Shown piece after piece: positions 51,762-60,226 of a stretch of DNA of 64,000 nt. Positions within the stretch are counted from its first letter, which is position 1. Each line of letters begins with the position of its first letter. The notes under the pieces are model-generated. The model did not search any database. It was not told the origin of the DNA and saw only the letters and a list, made by a program, of their open reading frames with translations. The translations under genes and the position numbers were made by a program. Source of the DNA: Kribbella sindirgiensis (lineage in GTDB: Bacteria; Actinomycetota; Actinomycetes; Propionibacteriales; Kribbellaceae); NCBI RefSeq assembly GCF_004331435.1, contig NZ_SJKA01000002.1, positions 124,001 to 188,000 of the forward strand. The letters are read 5' to 3'.

Positions 51762-53514
51762 GAACCTGCGCGTCATCACCACGATGCTGCAGATGGCCTG
51801 GCGCGCAGATCGCACAGCGGCGGTGCTTGCGTTCGCACTGGCCGCCCTGCAGGCCGTCACGCAGTCCGCCTACGGGCTGTGGCTGAAGTTCATCGTGGAC
51901 GGCCCCCTTGCAATCGGCGCTGTTGGAGGTGTCATCTCCATCGCCGCCACAGTCGCCATCGCGTACGGCGGCCAGCGGGCCCAGTCTCGGCTGCGCGATC
52001 ACACGCGGTACCTGATGAACGGGCAAATTCTCAACCTCGTCAGTGCTGCGCCGACACTGGAACTCCACGAGAACCCCGAGCATCTGAACGAGCTGTATGC
52101 GTTCCAGCGAGAGGGCTATCAGCTCAGCCAGGTCCTGCCGCGGATGATCGAACTCTGCGCAGTCACCGTGCAGATCATCACGACCGCGGTCCTCATGGTT
52201 CTGGTCGATCCGCTCCTCCTCGCACTCCCGTTGTTCGCGGTGCCGTCACTGCTCATTACCTTCAAGACCAGCCGCATCTTCCGCGAGAGTGGCGAGCGCG
52301 CGGCCGAACCCGGTCGGCTTGCTGAGCATCTTGTGGAGCTGACGGCCACCCCGGGCGGCGCGAAGGAGGTTCGCTTGTTCAGGTTGCAAGCGGAGATGCT
52401 GCGCAGGTTTCAGCGCGCACACCAGCAGATCCGACGCTTCCACGGGCAAGCCCAGCTCCAGGCCGCCGGCTGGAGTCTCGCCGGACGGTTGGTCTTCATC
52501 GCCGGTTACGCGGCTTCCATCGCCTTGGTGGTACGGCGCGTCGCCGTCGGCGAGGCAACTATCGGCGAAGCCGCGCTGATCGCGGTTCTGGCCGGTCAGG
52601 TACTCGGGCTGGTCAGCGGTTCCGGCGAGGTCCTGCAGCTCACGATCCGAGGTCTGGTCGCAGCCAACCGTTTCGTCCGCCTGCAAGACCTCTTCGGTCA
52701 CGCGACGCACTCAGGTGACCGTCCCGTGCCGCAGCGGCTCGAGCACGGCATCTCACTCCGCGACGTTTCCTACCAGTACGACGGCGCAGCACAGCCTTCG
52801 CTCCGGAACATCGACCTGGACCTGCCCGCCGGCTCGACGGTCGCCATCGTCGGCGAGAACGGCGCCGGCAAGTCGACGCTGGTCAAACTCCTCGCCGGCC
52901 TTTACAACCCGACCACCGGCACGATCACGATCGACGCCGAAAATCTCGCCTCGATCGACCGCACCCACTGGCAGGACCGGATCTCCGCCGCGTTCCAGGA
53001 TCACGCCCGCTTCGAACTCCTGGTCCGCGAGGCGGTGGCGCTAGGAGATCTCGAGAACGCTGACAACGATCCGAAGGTTCTTGACGCACTCGAGCGCGCT
53101 GCCGCCACCGACGTACTGACTGCCCTACCCCGCGGCCTCGACACCCAACTCGGCTCAGGCTGGCCCGCCGGCGTGGACCTGTCCGGAGGTCAGTGGCAGA
53201 AGCTAGCGATCGCCAGAGCAATGATGCGCCCAGCCCCCGCCTTGCTACTCCTCGACGAACCCTCAGCAGCCCTGGACCCCGAAACCGAACATCAACTCTT
53301 CGAAGCCTGGACGAACGCCGCACACGCTCTACGGGAACGCGCCGGCACTATCACCGTCCTGGTCTCCCACAGATTCTCCACAGTCCGCATGGCCGACACC
53401 ATCGTCGTCCTGCACCACGGAAAGATCGCAGAACACGGCTCCCACAAAGACCTGCTCCAGAGCAACGGCCTCTACGCCGAACTCTTCAATCTCCAGGCCG
53501 CCGCCTACCGCTAA
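51754..53514 (+). CDS. ABC exporter (fused membrane and ATPase domains), second subunit
   Basis: A 586-residue half-transporter. The membrane domain is at about 10-310, the ATPase at 330-580: Walker A GENGAGKST, signature LSGGQWQKLAIARAM, Walker B LLLLDEPSAALD, H-loop VSHRFSTVR. ATG 51754 has GAGGAG upstream and overlaps the first exporter by 8 bases, so the two probably form a heterodimer. Both catalytic glutamates are present. A strong terminator follows. Confidence 0.93.
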   Translation: MSENLRVITTMLQMAWRADRTAAVLAFALAALQAVTQSAYGLWLKFIVDGPLAIGAVGGVISIAATVAIAYGGQRAQSRLRDHTRYLMNGQILNLVSAAPTLELHENPEHLNELYAFQREGYQLSQVLPRMIELCAVTVQIITTAVLMVLVDPLLLALPLFAVPSLLITFKTSRIFRESGERAAEPGRLAEHLVELTATPGGAKEVRLFRLQAEMLRRFQRAHQQIRRFHGQAQLQAAGWSLAGRLVFIAGYAASIALVVRRVAVGEATIGEAALIAVLAGQVLGLVSGSGEVLQLTIRGLVAANRFVRLQDLFGHATHSGDRPVPQRLEHGISLRDVSYQYDGAAQPSLRNIDLDLPAGSTVAIVGENGAGKSTLVKLLAGLYNPTTGTITIDAENLASIDRTHWQDRISAAFQDHARFELLVREAVALGDLENADNDPKVLDALERAAATDVLTALPRGLDTQLGSGWPAGVDLSGGQWQKLAIARAMMRPAPALLLLDEPSAALDPETEHQLFEAWTNAAHALRERAGTITVLVSHRFSTVRMADTIVVLHHGKIAEHGSHKDLLQSNGLYAELFNLQAAAYR

Positions 53515-53544
53515 GCCAAACCCGCAGGTCAGCCCCACAAAAAC

Positions 53545-53580
53545 GAAGGCCCGGACCTAATGGTCCGGGCCTTCTTTCGT
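53545..53580 (+). terminator. Strong rho-independent terminator after exporter genes
   Basis: GAAGGCCCGGACC (53545-53557) pairs with GGTCCGGGCCTTC (53562-53574) around TAAT, followed by TTTCGT. The stem is 13 bp and perfect. Confidence 0.93.
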
Positions 53581-53581
53581 A

Positions 53582-53833
53582 GTCCTGGGGTCGCTAAATC
53601 TCAACGCCCAGTTCTCGCTCCCAGCGCCTACCAGTCGCTCCCCGGAATCTAGCCGTTCGGCACGTAAACGGCGGATCACGCAGAGTGTCCGGGACGAGGC
53701 GGTTCGTCTCTACGCGTCGGGTCAGACGGCAGTGGAGGTAGCTGAGAGCCTGGCGATCGGGAAGACGACCGTCCTGAAGATCCTGAAGCAGGAGGGTGCG
53801 GTGGTGCGACGACAGGGTCAGCGTCGGCACTAG
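53582..53833 (+). pseudogene. Helix-turn-helix remnant (recombinase/transposase-like C-terminus)
   Basis: An open frame without a usable start codon ends at TAG 53831-53833. Its last 50 codons read as a helix-turn-helix (SVRDEAVRLYASGQTAVEVA, IGKTTVLKILKQEGAVVRR) like the C-terminal DNA-binding part of serine recombinases or transposase-associated proteins. The expected N-terminal part is missing; upstream lies the exporter terminator. It marks the left edge of the accessory island and may be a remnant of the element that brought it in. Confidence 0.55.
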
Positions 53834-53858
53834 GCCGCCCGGTCGTCACCAACACAGG

Positions 53859-54386
53859 GTGAGCACTGAAAGCATCGACAGCGATGCTCTTCGTAGTTGG
53901 CGCGATGTGAAGTTGGACGCCCGCCGACACAACGGTTATGTTGTGTTGGTGATACCTGACTTCACAGCTTCGGGGCTCCTGCCGCCTGGGCTGCACCGTG
54001 CTTCGTGGTCTGAGCTGTGTGCGGGCCTCGGATGGAACGCCCGACGTCAGTCGCTCTTGGAAGGCCTCGGGCGCGCCGCATTGAACCTGCGCCAAGCCGG
54101 AGCGGTGGCCATGTGGGTGGACGGCAGCTTTGCGACCGGCGAGGAGGACCCGAACGATTGGGACGCCGCCTGGGATCCGATGCCAGCAGACTTGAATCAG
54201 GTGGATCCGATACTTCTCGACTCCAGTCCGGACGGTCGCCTCCGGCAGAAGGCCAAGTACGGCGGCGAGCTATTCGCACAGATCGAAGGGAAAACCGGCT
54301 TTCCGTTTCAACTATTTTTTCAACAAACTCGCGACGGAGAAGCCAAAGGAATTGTGTTGTTGAATCTCAGGACGGTGGCCCAATGA
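53859..54386 (+). CDS. Nucleotidyltransferase-like protein (DUF6932-like)
   Basis: A 175-residue protein. The segment MWVDGSFATGEEDPNDWDAAWD (residues about 85-106) has the GS-x(n)-DxD layout of minimal nucleotidyltransferase folds, with D and W around it as in DUF6932-type proteins. GTG 53859 is chosen; GTG 53796 is an in-frame alternative. It overlaps the next gene as ATGA, so the two are coupled, as in toxin-antitoxin style pairs. Function is inference; the sequence shows only the fold hint and coupling. Confidence 0.6.
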   Translation: MSTESIDSDALRSWRDVKLDARRHNGYVVLVIPDFTASGLLPPGLHRASWSELCAGLGWNARRQSLLEGLGRAALNLRQAGAVAMWVDGSFATGEEDPNDWDAAWDPMPADLNQVDPILLDSSPDGRLRQKAKYGGELFAQIEGKTGFPFQLFFQQTRDGEAKGIVLLNLRTVAQ

Positions 54387-55852
54387 TTCGTAATGAGCGG
54401 CAGTATCGAATCATCAGCTCTCAGCGGAAGCATCTTGCCGACGCACTCGACGAGTTGGTGGGCAGCACCTTGACTACTGTCGAGGATGGCACAGACATCG
54501 ACCAAGCGGCCTGGAAAAGCAGGATCGCACGAGACTCCCTTGCTAGCGAGATAGCCTCGCTTGACGAGGAGCTGCAAGAGTACGAGCTGTTGCAACGGGG
54601 TGTCATGCACAGCCTTACAGTGTCATCAGTTCGCGATCTCCCAGATGCCCTTGTCCGGGCTCGCATCGCCAGCGGACTTACCCAGCGCGATCTCGCAGAA
54701 CGCCTCGGGCTAAAGGAGCAGCAAATCCAGAAGTATGAGGCTAACAATTACGCGACCGCGTCACTTCGCAGAATCCAAGAAGTAATGGACGCGCTGGACG
54801 TCAGGTTGGCCGGCGGAATCGATCTTCCTCGAACCGCCACTCCTCTATCTCAACTAAAGACTCGTCTGCGGCAGCTTGGTTTCGATCGGCAGATGATCGA
54901 CAGGCGCCTCATGCGCGACAGTAACGGTATTACAGGAGCTGCTGGAGTCGCACAGATCATTCAGCGTCTATCTCGGCTGCTCGATGTTCCGATGGCTGTA
55001 TTGACATCCGACTCTGAACCGGCGCCGGCTCTAGCGACCGCTGGATGGTTCAAGACCTCACGTTCCGCAGCCCAGCCGGCCCTTGAGGCGTACTCGCGCT
55101 ATGCCGAGGGACTCGCGAAGATCGTGGTCCGCGCCACGGAGGGTCTACAGATCCTTCCGAGGCCCGGCACGGCAAGAGAGATACGCGAAGGCATCGAGAC
55201 TGCTCTTGATGAGTTCGATGTCGACGATGCCGAGCCCGCCATGTCGTCTGCGCTGCTCCTGAAGGCGACGCTGAGGTATGTCAACGGTCTCGGTATCCCT
55301 GTCATCGCTCTGCGCGATCCTGGTGCGTTTCATGGAGCGTGTTTCTTTCACGATGGCCGCCCCGTGATCGTGCTCAAACAGACCACAGACTCGCCGGCCA
55401 GATGGCTAGCCGACCTTCTACACGAACTCGACCACATCCGAAGTGAAACGGGAAGCGGTCTTCGTACATGGATTGAACTTGGTGAGATCAGCGCATGGAA
55501 CGAAGCACCCGAAGAGCAGCATGCGAACGACTTTGCGGCCGATATCCTCTTCTCTGGTCGCGCCGAGCCGGTCGTTAATCAGTGTTTGAGGGCAGCAAAC
55601 GGATCAGTTCAAAGGCTCAAGTCGGTTGTGCGCGACGTGGCTATGCAGGCCGAGGTCCCTCCGGATATCCTCGCCAATTACCTCGCTTACCGCCTCGGCG
55701 AACAGAGGATCAACTGGTGGGGTACGGCGTCGACCTTCCAAGAGTCGGCCAGTTCGTGGCGCATCGTCACCGATGAATTAATCCCACTACTAGATATTGG
55801 CTCCCTAGATGCCGTGGACCGAGAAATTCTGATTGATGCCCTTGCTAGTTAA
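54383..55852 (+). CDS. XRE helix-turn-helix / ImmA-IrrE metallopeptidase protein
   Basis: A 489-residue protein. Residues about 88-140 are an XRE-type helix-turn-helix (VRARIASGLTQRDLAERLGL). The second half is an ImmA/IrrE-type zinc peptidase with HELDH at residues 347-351 in LLHELDHIR and the helix AWNEAPEEQHANDFAADIL. Residues 1-85 are charged and helical. Such proteins regulate mobile elements or stress by cleaving repressors, or act as antitoxins. ATG 54383 overlaps the nucleotidyltransferase-like gene; AT-rich codon use throughout. Confidence 0.88.
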   Translation: MIRNERQYRIISSQRKHLADALDELVGSTLTTVEDGTDIDQAAWKSRIARDSLASEIASLDEELQEYELLQRGVMHSLTVSSVRDLPDALVRARIASGLTQRDLAERLGLKEQQIQKYEANNYATASLRRIQEVMDALDVRLAGGIDLPRTATPLSQLKTRLRQLGFDRQMIDRRLMRDSNGITGAAGVAQIIQRLSRLLDVPMAVLTSDSEPAPALATAGWFKTSRSAAQPALEAYSRYAEGLAKIVVRATEGLQILPRPGTAREIREGIETALDEFDVDDAEPAMSSALLLKATLRYVNGLGIPVIALRDPGAFHGACFFHDGRPVIVLKQTTDSPARWLADLLHELDHIRSETGSGLRTWIELGEISAWNEAPEEQHANDFAADILFSGRAEPVVNQCLRAANGSVQRLKSVVRDVAMQAEVPPDILANYLAYRLGEQRINWWGTASTFQESASSWRIVTDELIPLLDIGSLDAVDREILIDALAS

Positions 55853-55891
55853 CAAGAAGCTACATCACTCAATAGACGAAGGACCGGAACA

Positions 55892-56695
55892 ATGCGCGAG
55901 TTCGAAAGATCGAAACTGAACGATAGATACTGGACAGAGGTCGACCACGGCGACGAGACGCTGCCACTCCCCGCTGTTACTCTGCCGCCTCTCCCTCCAA
56001 AGTGGTCTGCCGAAAAGGCCGATGCGGCAAGGTCTGGTATTTGGAAGCAGCATGAGGAGATCGAAATCAAGTGCACGACCACGATCTGCGACGCCGATCT
56101 TCATTGCTTCAAATTGACAAAGAAGCTGACCAAGCAACTCGTACCGGGCGCCTGTCGCGATTGTGGTGTTCCCTTGGTCTCGCTCGCACGCACCGCTGAG
56201 CGGGACTTGAGCGACATCGACAGCACCTTTGCCGCGATGCAGTTGGAGTGCATTAGGCACTACTTCTGGCACGTGCCGTTCGGAGAGCGGGCTCTGAACT
56301 ACGCTCTCCGCGCCGGCCGCGATCAACTCATGGAGCGGGTGGAGCCGCGAATTCGCTCAGGCATCGGACGGGCTGAGCATCCGCGGGAAGGACGACAGAC
56401 GCCCGTAGCGCCTGATAAGGCCACCGCTCTGGACTACGCGATGCATGCCGTGGCTGCATGCTGTCGTAAGTGTGCCGAGTACTGGCATGGGATCCCGACT
56501 GGCCGCCCGCTCACTGATGACGAGGTTACCTACCTCGAGACGCTCGCAAAGCGCTACCTCGAGGTTCGGTTGCCTGACCTGCCCGCTGGTCCGACCAAGG
56601 TGCCGAGGCGACGAATCGGCGACAACGTTCACCTGCTCGCACCTGCGTCTCGGACCAACAGAGCCGACCAGATCCACCGGGGTCAAGCGTCCTGA
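55892..56695 (+). CDS. Hypothetical protein with two cysteine pairs
   Basis: A 267-residue protein, no family recognised with confidence. CRDCG near residue 88 and CCRKCAEYW near residue 190 are likely paired zinc ligands. Between them is a helical stretch (FAAMQLECIRHYFWHVPFGERALNYALRAGRDQL). ATG 55892 lies 39 bases after the ImmA/IrrE gene, so probably the same operon. Its end overlaps the convergent kinase gene by 13 bases. A nucleic-acid-binding role is possible but not shown. Confidence 0.7.
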   Translation: MREFERSKLNDRYWTEVDHGDETLPLPAVTLPPLPPKWSAEKADAARSGIWKQHEEIEIKCTTTICDADLHCFKLTKKLTKQLVPGACRDCGVPLVSLARTAERDLSDIDSTFAAMQLECIRHYFWHVPFGERALNYALRAGRDQLMERVEPRIRSGIGRAEHPREGRQTPVAPDKATALDYAMHAVAACCRKCAEYWHGIPTGRPLTDDEVTYLETLAKRYLEVRLPDLPAGPTKVPRRRIGDNVHLLAPASRTNRADQIHRGQAS

Positions 56696-57210
56696 CCGCG
56701 AGCAGTCACGTAGCTGAGTACCTTCTGAGCCTCGCCTCTGGCATCTAGTTCACCCGACACTCGAATATCCGCAAGCTCAATAAGCAACGGGATCTCGCTC
56801 TCTACATCATGCCTAAGGATGGTTGGGTCTTCACCCCTCAGCCGAAGTCGTCGCAACTGTTCAGCGCTGGAGACGCGCACACCAACGAGCACGCACGAAT
56901 CTCCACATTGGTCCCTGATACAGTCCAGCGCAGCTCGATGTCGGATGCCGTCCACGATACTTAACGTGGCTCTTGGCGCCATGCGAGCCAGCAGCAAGTT
57001 GACGAACCTCTCCCAACCTCCTCCTGTCAGCGTCTGGCCGGCGTCCTGCATACTCTGCCGCGACATCGGCATGCCCAGCCGACGGACCTCAGCGCGAACC
57101 ACGTCACCAAATGACGCCAGCGTCGCGTGTGGGCACAGGTCTGCCAGTGCGCGGGCTAACGTGCTCTTACCGGACGCGATCTCACCCGTCAGGCAGACGA
57201 AGGAGCTCAT
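56683..57210 (-). CDS. P-loop kinase (UPF0200 / NMP- or dephospho-CoA-kinase-like)
   Basis: A 175-residue P-loop protein. Walker A GEIASGKST at residues 9-17; FGDVVRAEVRRLGMPMSRQSMQDAGQ follows the pattern of archaeal UPF0200 and nucleotide-kinase-like proteins; an LID-like RLRLRGEDP stretch is near 120. It is the last gene of the four-gene minus-strand operon; its ATG overlaps the ASCH stop (ATGA). It probably phosphorylates a nucleotide or similar small molecule; the substrate is unknown. Confidence 0.82.
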   Translation of the reverse strand: MSSFVCLTGEIASGKSTLARALADLCPHATLASFGDVVRAEVRRLGMPMSRQSMQDAGQTLTGGGWERFVNLLLARMAPRATLSIVDGIRHRAALDCIRDQCGDSCVLVGVRVSSAEQLRRLRLRGEDPTILRHDVESEIPLLIELADIRVSGELDARGEAQKVLSYVTARGQDA

Positions 57211-57716
57211 ATGAGTGTCAGCTGCTCATGCTCGTTGCTTGTTGAATGCACATCGAGTGGCACCCACCCGCGGCGATCGGCTTTTGCGATGGGCAGTGGC
57301 GGAAGCTCGACGGGGTTGTTAACTCCAATGAGGGTCGCATAGCGCTTGTCGGATCGCGCCTGCCAAAACTCCTCATCGGCGCAGATGGCGGTGCTGTAGT
57401 CTCGTCGAAGTCGATCCAGCTCGCGGTCGTGCAGCTCAACGAACTCCACCGAAGAAGCAATAAAAGCGCCGACAACTGGTCCGCCTGTCCGCTTTAGCAA
57501 GACAAGGTCACCGACCTTAATCTGCCGGTATGGGGCGATGGCGTGTGAGGAGAACCTCGACTCAATCGTCTTCTGGCCCTCGAAGATGTAGCTGAGAAAT
57601 GGCTCAATCATCACAGCAAGATGAACATTCCGCTTCGACTCGCCAACGAAGGCGGACCACTCTTCGTGGGACCGAGCAGTTTCCAGAAACTGCTGCCAAG
57701 CCATACCAATCTTCAC
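57207..57716 (-). CDS. ASCH domain protein
   Basis: A 169-residue protein. Residues about 31-110 are an ASCH fold (HLAVMIEPFLSYIFEGQKTIESRF, IKVGDLVLLKRTGGPVVGAF), a PUA-like RNA/nucleotide-binding domain; some members act on modified cytidines. ATG at 57716 overlaps the methyltransferase-like stop as ATGA, and its own stop overlaps the kinase start. An internal ATG at 57704 is an alternative start. Confidence 0.85.
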   Translation of the reverse strand: MKIGMAWQQFLETARSHEEWSAFVGESKRNVHLAVMIEPFLSYIFEGQKTIESRFSSHAIAPYRQIKVGDLVLLKRTGGPVVGAFIASSVEFVELHDRELDRLRRDYSTAICADEEFWQARSDKRYATLIGVNNPVELPPLPIAKADRRGWVPLDVHSTSNEHEQLTLI

Positions 57717-58948
57717 TGCCCCGACGTCCTTTCCTGATGCTCCTCTAGCTCTATTTCTAGAATATCATGAAGCTTCTTGGCAATCTCACGATCTATCGCA
57801 AGGCTACCTGCACGATTTAACACGGCACCCAGAGAGAATACGCCAGCATTTAGGTCGTCATTACACAGTCGGAGCAGTTGGCCGATATGTTCAACCGACA
57901 CCAGGCCATAGACTCGGTTTCCACTCGTCCACATACCAACGCGCCCGCGATTGGGGTCGCGCCGGCTGACCGTCGTTAAGATATCCCCGGGAACAAGGGA
58001 CTCTAGATCCGTTTGAGCGTCGCTCTGCCGCAGCTTGACCCGAACCGGTCCGAAGGTGACTTCTTCCCATTTCTCGGATCGCTGATCGCTCAACATCGGT
58101 ATGTGCGTCGCCTCCGCCGTTCGACACAAGACCAAGAGGTCTCCTACTCGCCACGTTGCGGGGATCGTGAACCCTCCGAGCGCATGACGCAGCGATGTCG
58201 ACTCAAAGTGCGGAGTGACGTATCGCACAGCACCGGACTCTACACTCACCAGGGCGAGTCCAAGCGCTGGCAACGCCGCGGTCAACCCGGTTCGCTCGGC
58301 CTCCACTCCTGGGCGCGTACCCATCGACGGCTGGCACAACAGTACGAGGCCACCGAGACGGCACGCGTCAGAAGCGACTCGCAGGAACTGAAGCGTTTCA
58401 TCGAAGTACCATGGCGGATCGGCGATGACGGCGCAGGCATCTACGTGGAGTTGAGTAAGTTCGGCGACGTCCACACCGATTACGAGGCTCTGAGGTCCGA
58501 CTCCGCGGTTGCGAAGGGCACCGATCATCGTCTGGTTTCGGTCAACAAGTATGTGCCGGTGCTGCGAGGTCAGTGCCGACCGCACGAAGGTACTTGGAGC
58601 GCCCAGGTGGACGATAGTCCCTTCCTCGCCAGCCAGCCTCAGAGCCCGACCCGCGAGCATGATTGTCGTTTGCTCGGCAAAGCGCCAATCCGCATCCAGG
58701 GGATGCTCTACGGGCAGATTGCTACCCTCAGCGGAAGGCTTCGCAATGTCGACAGGCGCCAGATTCACCACCTCCATCAAACCGCGACGCGCCAGCTCTT
58801 CGCGCCAAAGCTCAAGAAGTGTCGTTGGGTAGACACCAGGCGACACAGCAAAGACTTCCTCGATATCACGGATAACCACGTTGTCGAGTCCGGCCAGCCA
58901 TGACGCAACCTCAGCACGAAATGTCTCATCTTGGAGATCGATTTGCAT
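57713..58948 (-). CDS. DPPW-motif methyltransferase-like protein
   Basis: A 411-residue protein. VIADPPWYFDET with DPPW at 177-180 is the catalytic motif of amino-methyltransferases acting on DNA or RNA adenine/cytosine. IVHLGAPSTF near 112-121 is a possible SAM-binding strand-loop, and an acid in LVDRNQTM follows. Residues 1-100 and about 300-411 are extra domains without clear family; the C-terminal part could be a target-recognition or regulatory unit. It lies 7 bases after the radical SAM gene. It is not clearly MT-A70 or a restriction-modification enzyme; no restriction nuclease is nearby. Confidence 0.75.
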   Translation of the reverse strand: MQIDLQDETFRAEVASWLAGLDNVVIRDIEEVFAVSPGVYPTTLLELWREELARRGLMEVVNLAPVDIAKPSAEGSNLPVEHPLDADWRFAEQTTIMLAGRALRLAGEEGTIVHLGAPSTFVRSALTSQHRHILVDRNQTMIGALRNRGVGPQSLVIGVDVAELTQLHVDACAVIADPPWYFDETLQFLRVASDACRLGGLVLLCQPSMGTRPGVEAERTGLTAALPALGLALVSVESGAVRYVTPHFESTSLRHALGGFTIPATWRVGDLLVLCRTAEATHIPMLSDQRSEKWEEVTFGPVRVKLRQSDAQTDLESLVPGDILTTVSRRDPNRGRVGMWTSGNRVYGLVSVEHIGQLLRLCNDDLNAGVFSLGAVLNRAGSLAIDREIAKKLHDILEIELEEHQERTSGQ

Positions 58949-58955
58949 TCCACCC

Positions 58956-59960
58956 TCACTCGGCGTGAAGGTTGATCTCGGTCACCGGAAGCGATCGCTG
59001 CTTCTCCGAAAACCTTTCATGGACAATTCGGTTCCATTCCACTATGGCGGCATCTTGATCAATAAGTGCGCGCTGTTCGACCAGACCCACCCTACTGGAA
59101 ACCACTCCGTAGTTTTCGATCCGTAGCGGGACCGTTCGTAGCGGCAGGTTAGGGTGAAGCGACATTAGGCGGTCGAGGAACCGCTCCATGCGACCTTCAA
59201 TATCCACAAGCGTCGGCGTCGTGAACGTAACGTAAGCATAGAGGTCGATACCCAGAGACAGCAGTCTGCCGAACAGCTCGAACTGTCTCTGAAACAGAGA
59301 TGGGTCCGCTTTCGTATTAAAGGCGAAGGAGGTTTCATCATAGCCCTTGAAGCAGCAGACCCGGCCATAGCTTCGATACTGTCTAATCAAGTCCAGCTGA
59401 CTATCGTCCAGATAGCGCCAAAAGTAGTCATTGCTCAGGTTGTCATCAGACCAGAGATACGTTGAGTCCGCCAGGCCCGCATTGATGAGCGATTGCATCA
59501 TCCATGGGACCCACTCCGGAACCAAGTCTGGTTGCCCGCCGGAGCAATCGATCATGCGCGGACGATTCGGCAGGCTCGCGTACATGTCGACCAATTCGTC
59601 TGAAGATACCCATTGTGACCGCGACTCGTTCGCAGACAGTAAGCTAAATGGCACAAAGCAATACCAACATCGCCAGTTGCACGCGGCGTTCTGGAACACC
59701 TGTGCCTCGATGCTGTCCTGGCCAGGCAAGCCGAGCCTCTGGAGCGCTGGGTCGATCGGTAGCGGGTTGTCTGGCCAACCATCCACTGTGGACCGCACAA
59801 AGTGCCGGATTCGGCCCAGGCCGCCGCAGTTGGAAGGTTCAGTTAGGTCATCTTCTTGGGCGCTGTCGCCGATGCGCGAGATCAGGATCCGGTTCGTCGC
59901 GACATCAATCGCCTTCTCACGAAGTCGTGTCGAGTACTCGTCCGTGTCGATGCTGTTCAT
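58956..59960 (-). CDS. Radical SAM enzyme
   Basis: A 334-residue radical SAM protein. The cluster motif is CNWRCWYC (C94, C98, C101: CxxxCxxC). The following SAM-contact motif is unusual, SGGQP instead of GGEP. WSDDNLSNDYFW and FKGYDE resemble the strand ends of a TIM-barrel. The ATG at 59960 follows GGGGGAAGT; a longer in-frame start at 60032 is less likely. It is first gene of the minus operon. It would cleave SAM to a 5'-deoxyadenosyl radical acting on an unknown substrate. Confidence 0.88.
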   Translation of the reverse strand: MNSIDTDEYSTRLREKAIDVATNRILISRIGDSAQEDDLTEPSNCGGLGRIRHFVRSTVDGWPDNPLPIDPALQRLGLPGQDSIEAQVFQNAACNWRCWYCFVPFSLLSANESRSQWVSSDELVDMYASLPNRPRMIDCSGGQPDLVPEWVPWMMQSLINAGLADSTYLWSDDNLSNDYFWRYLDDSQLDLIRQYRSYGRVCCFKGYDETSFAFNTKADPSLFQRQFELFGRLLSLGIDLYAYVTFTTPTLVDIEGRMERFLDRLMSLHPNLPLRTVPLRIENYGVVSSRVGLVEQRALIDQDAAIVEWNRIVHERFSEKQRSLPVTEINLHAE

Positions 59961-60226
59961 ACTTCCCCCGGTGATAGAACTTCTTCCCCAGTGAACAAGA
60001 TGCACCCCGTCACGCTCAGTTGCCAACCCCACGGTCGCAATTGGTGATCGTCAAGAACGTGTCGTGACCTACATCAACGAGCCAGCACCAGTACCGGCTC
60101 GCCAACGCGCTTGGAGCCCTCAGGTCATCGGCTTCCAGTCGAGCCACGGTCGTGGCCCGTGCAGACCGTGCATCAAGCAACGCCGTCCACTGAGCCGCGA
60201 TGGAGCACCTTCGGTAGTGTCGTGGC

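Larger units (their letters stand above)
53640..60226. other. Accessory island with lower GC
   Basis: From the HTH remnant to the Nudix gene the base composition and codon use differ from the flanks: A/T-ending codons (AAA, ATT, GAA, CTA) are frequent and stretches such as 54297-54370 and 55790-55880 are clearly AT-richer. Genes are not typical chromosomal housekeeping types. There is no tRNA or obvious direct repeat at the borders. The 59961-60226 interval at the right edge shows no convincing gene; short open frames there have no family pattern. Confidence 0.6.

Noticed and set aside
49667-53514. Lanthipeptide cluster around the tandem exporters
   Set aside because: The exporter signature resembles RamA/RamB, but no lanthionine synthetase or convincing Ser/Cys-rich precursor is present.
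58956-59960. Radical SAM gene as a prokaryotic viperin
   Set aside because: CNxxCxxCF looks similar, but the viperin N-terminal NYHFTxxC context and C-terminal motifs are missing, so the antiviral nucleotide assignment was not made.
60016-60226. Open frame on the minus strand upstream of the radical SAM gene
   Set aside because: No recognisable protein pattern and no clear start; it overlaps the start of the Nudix gene.
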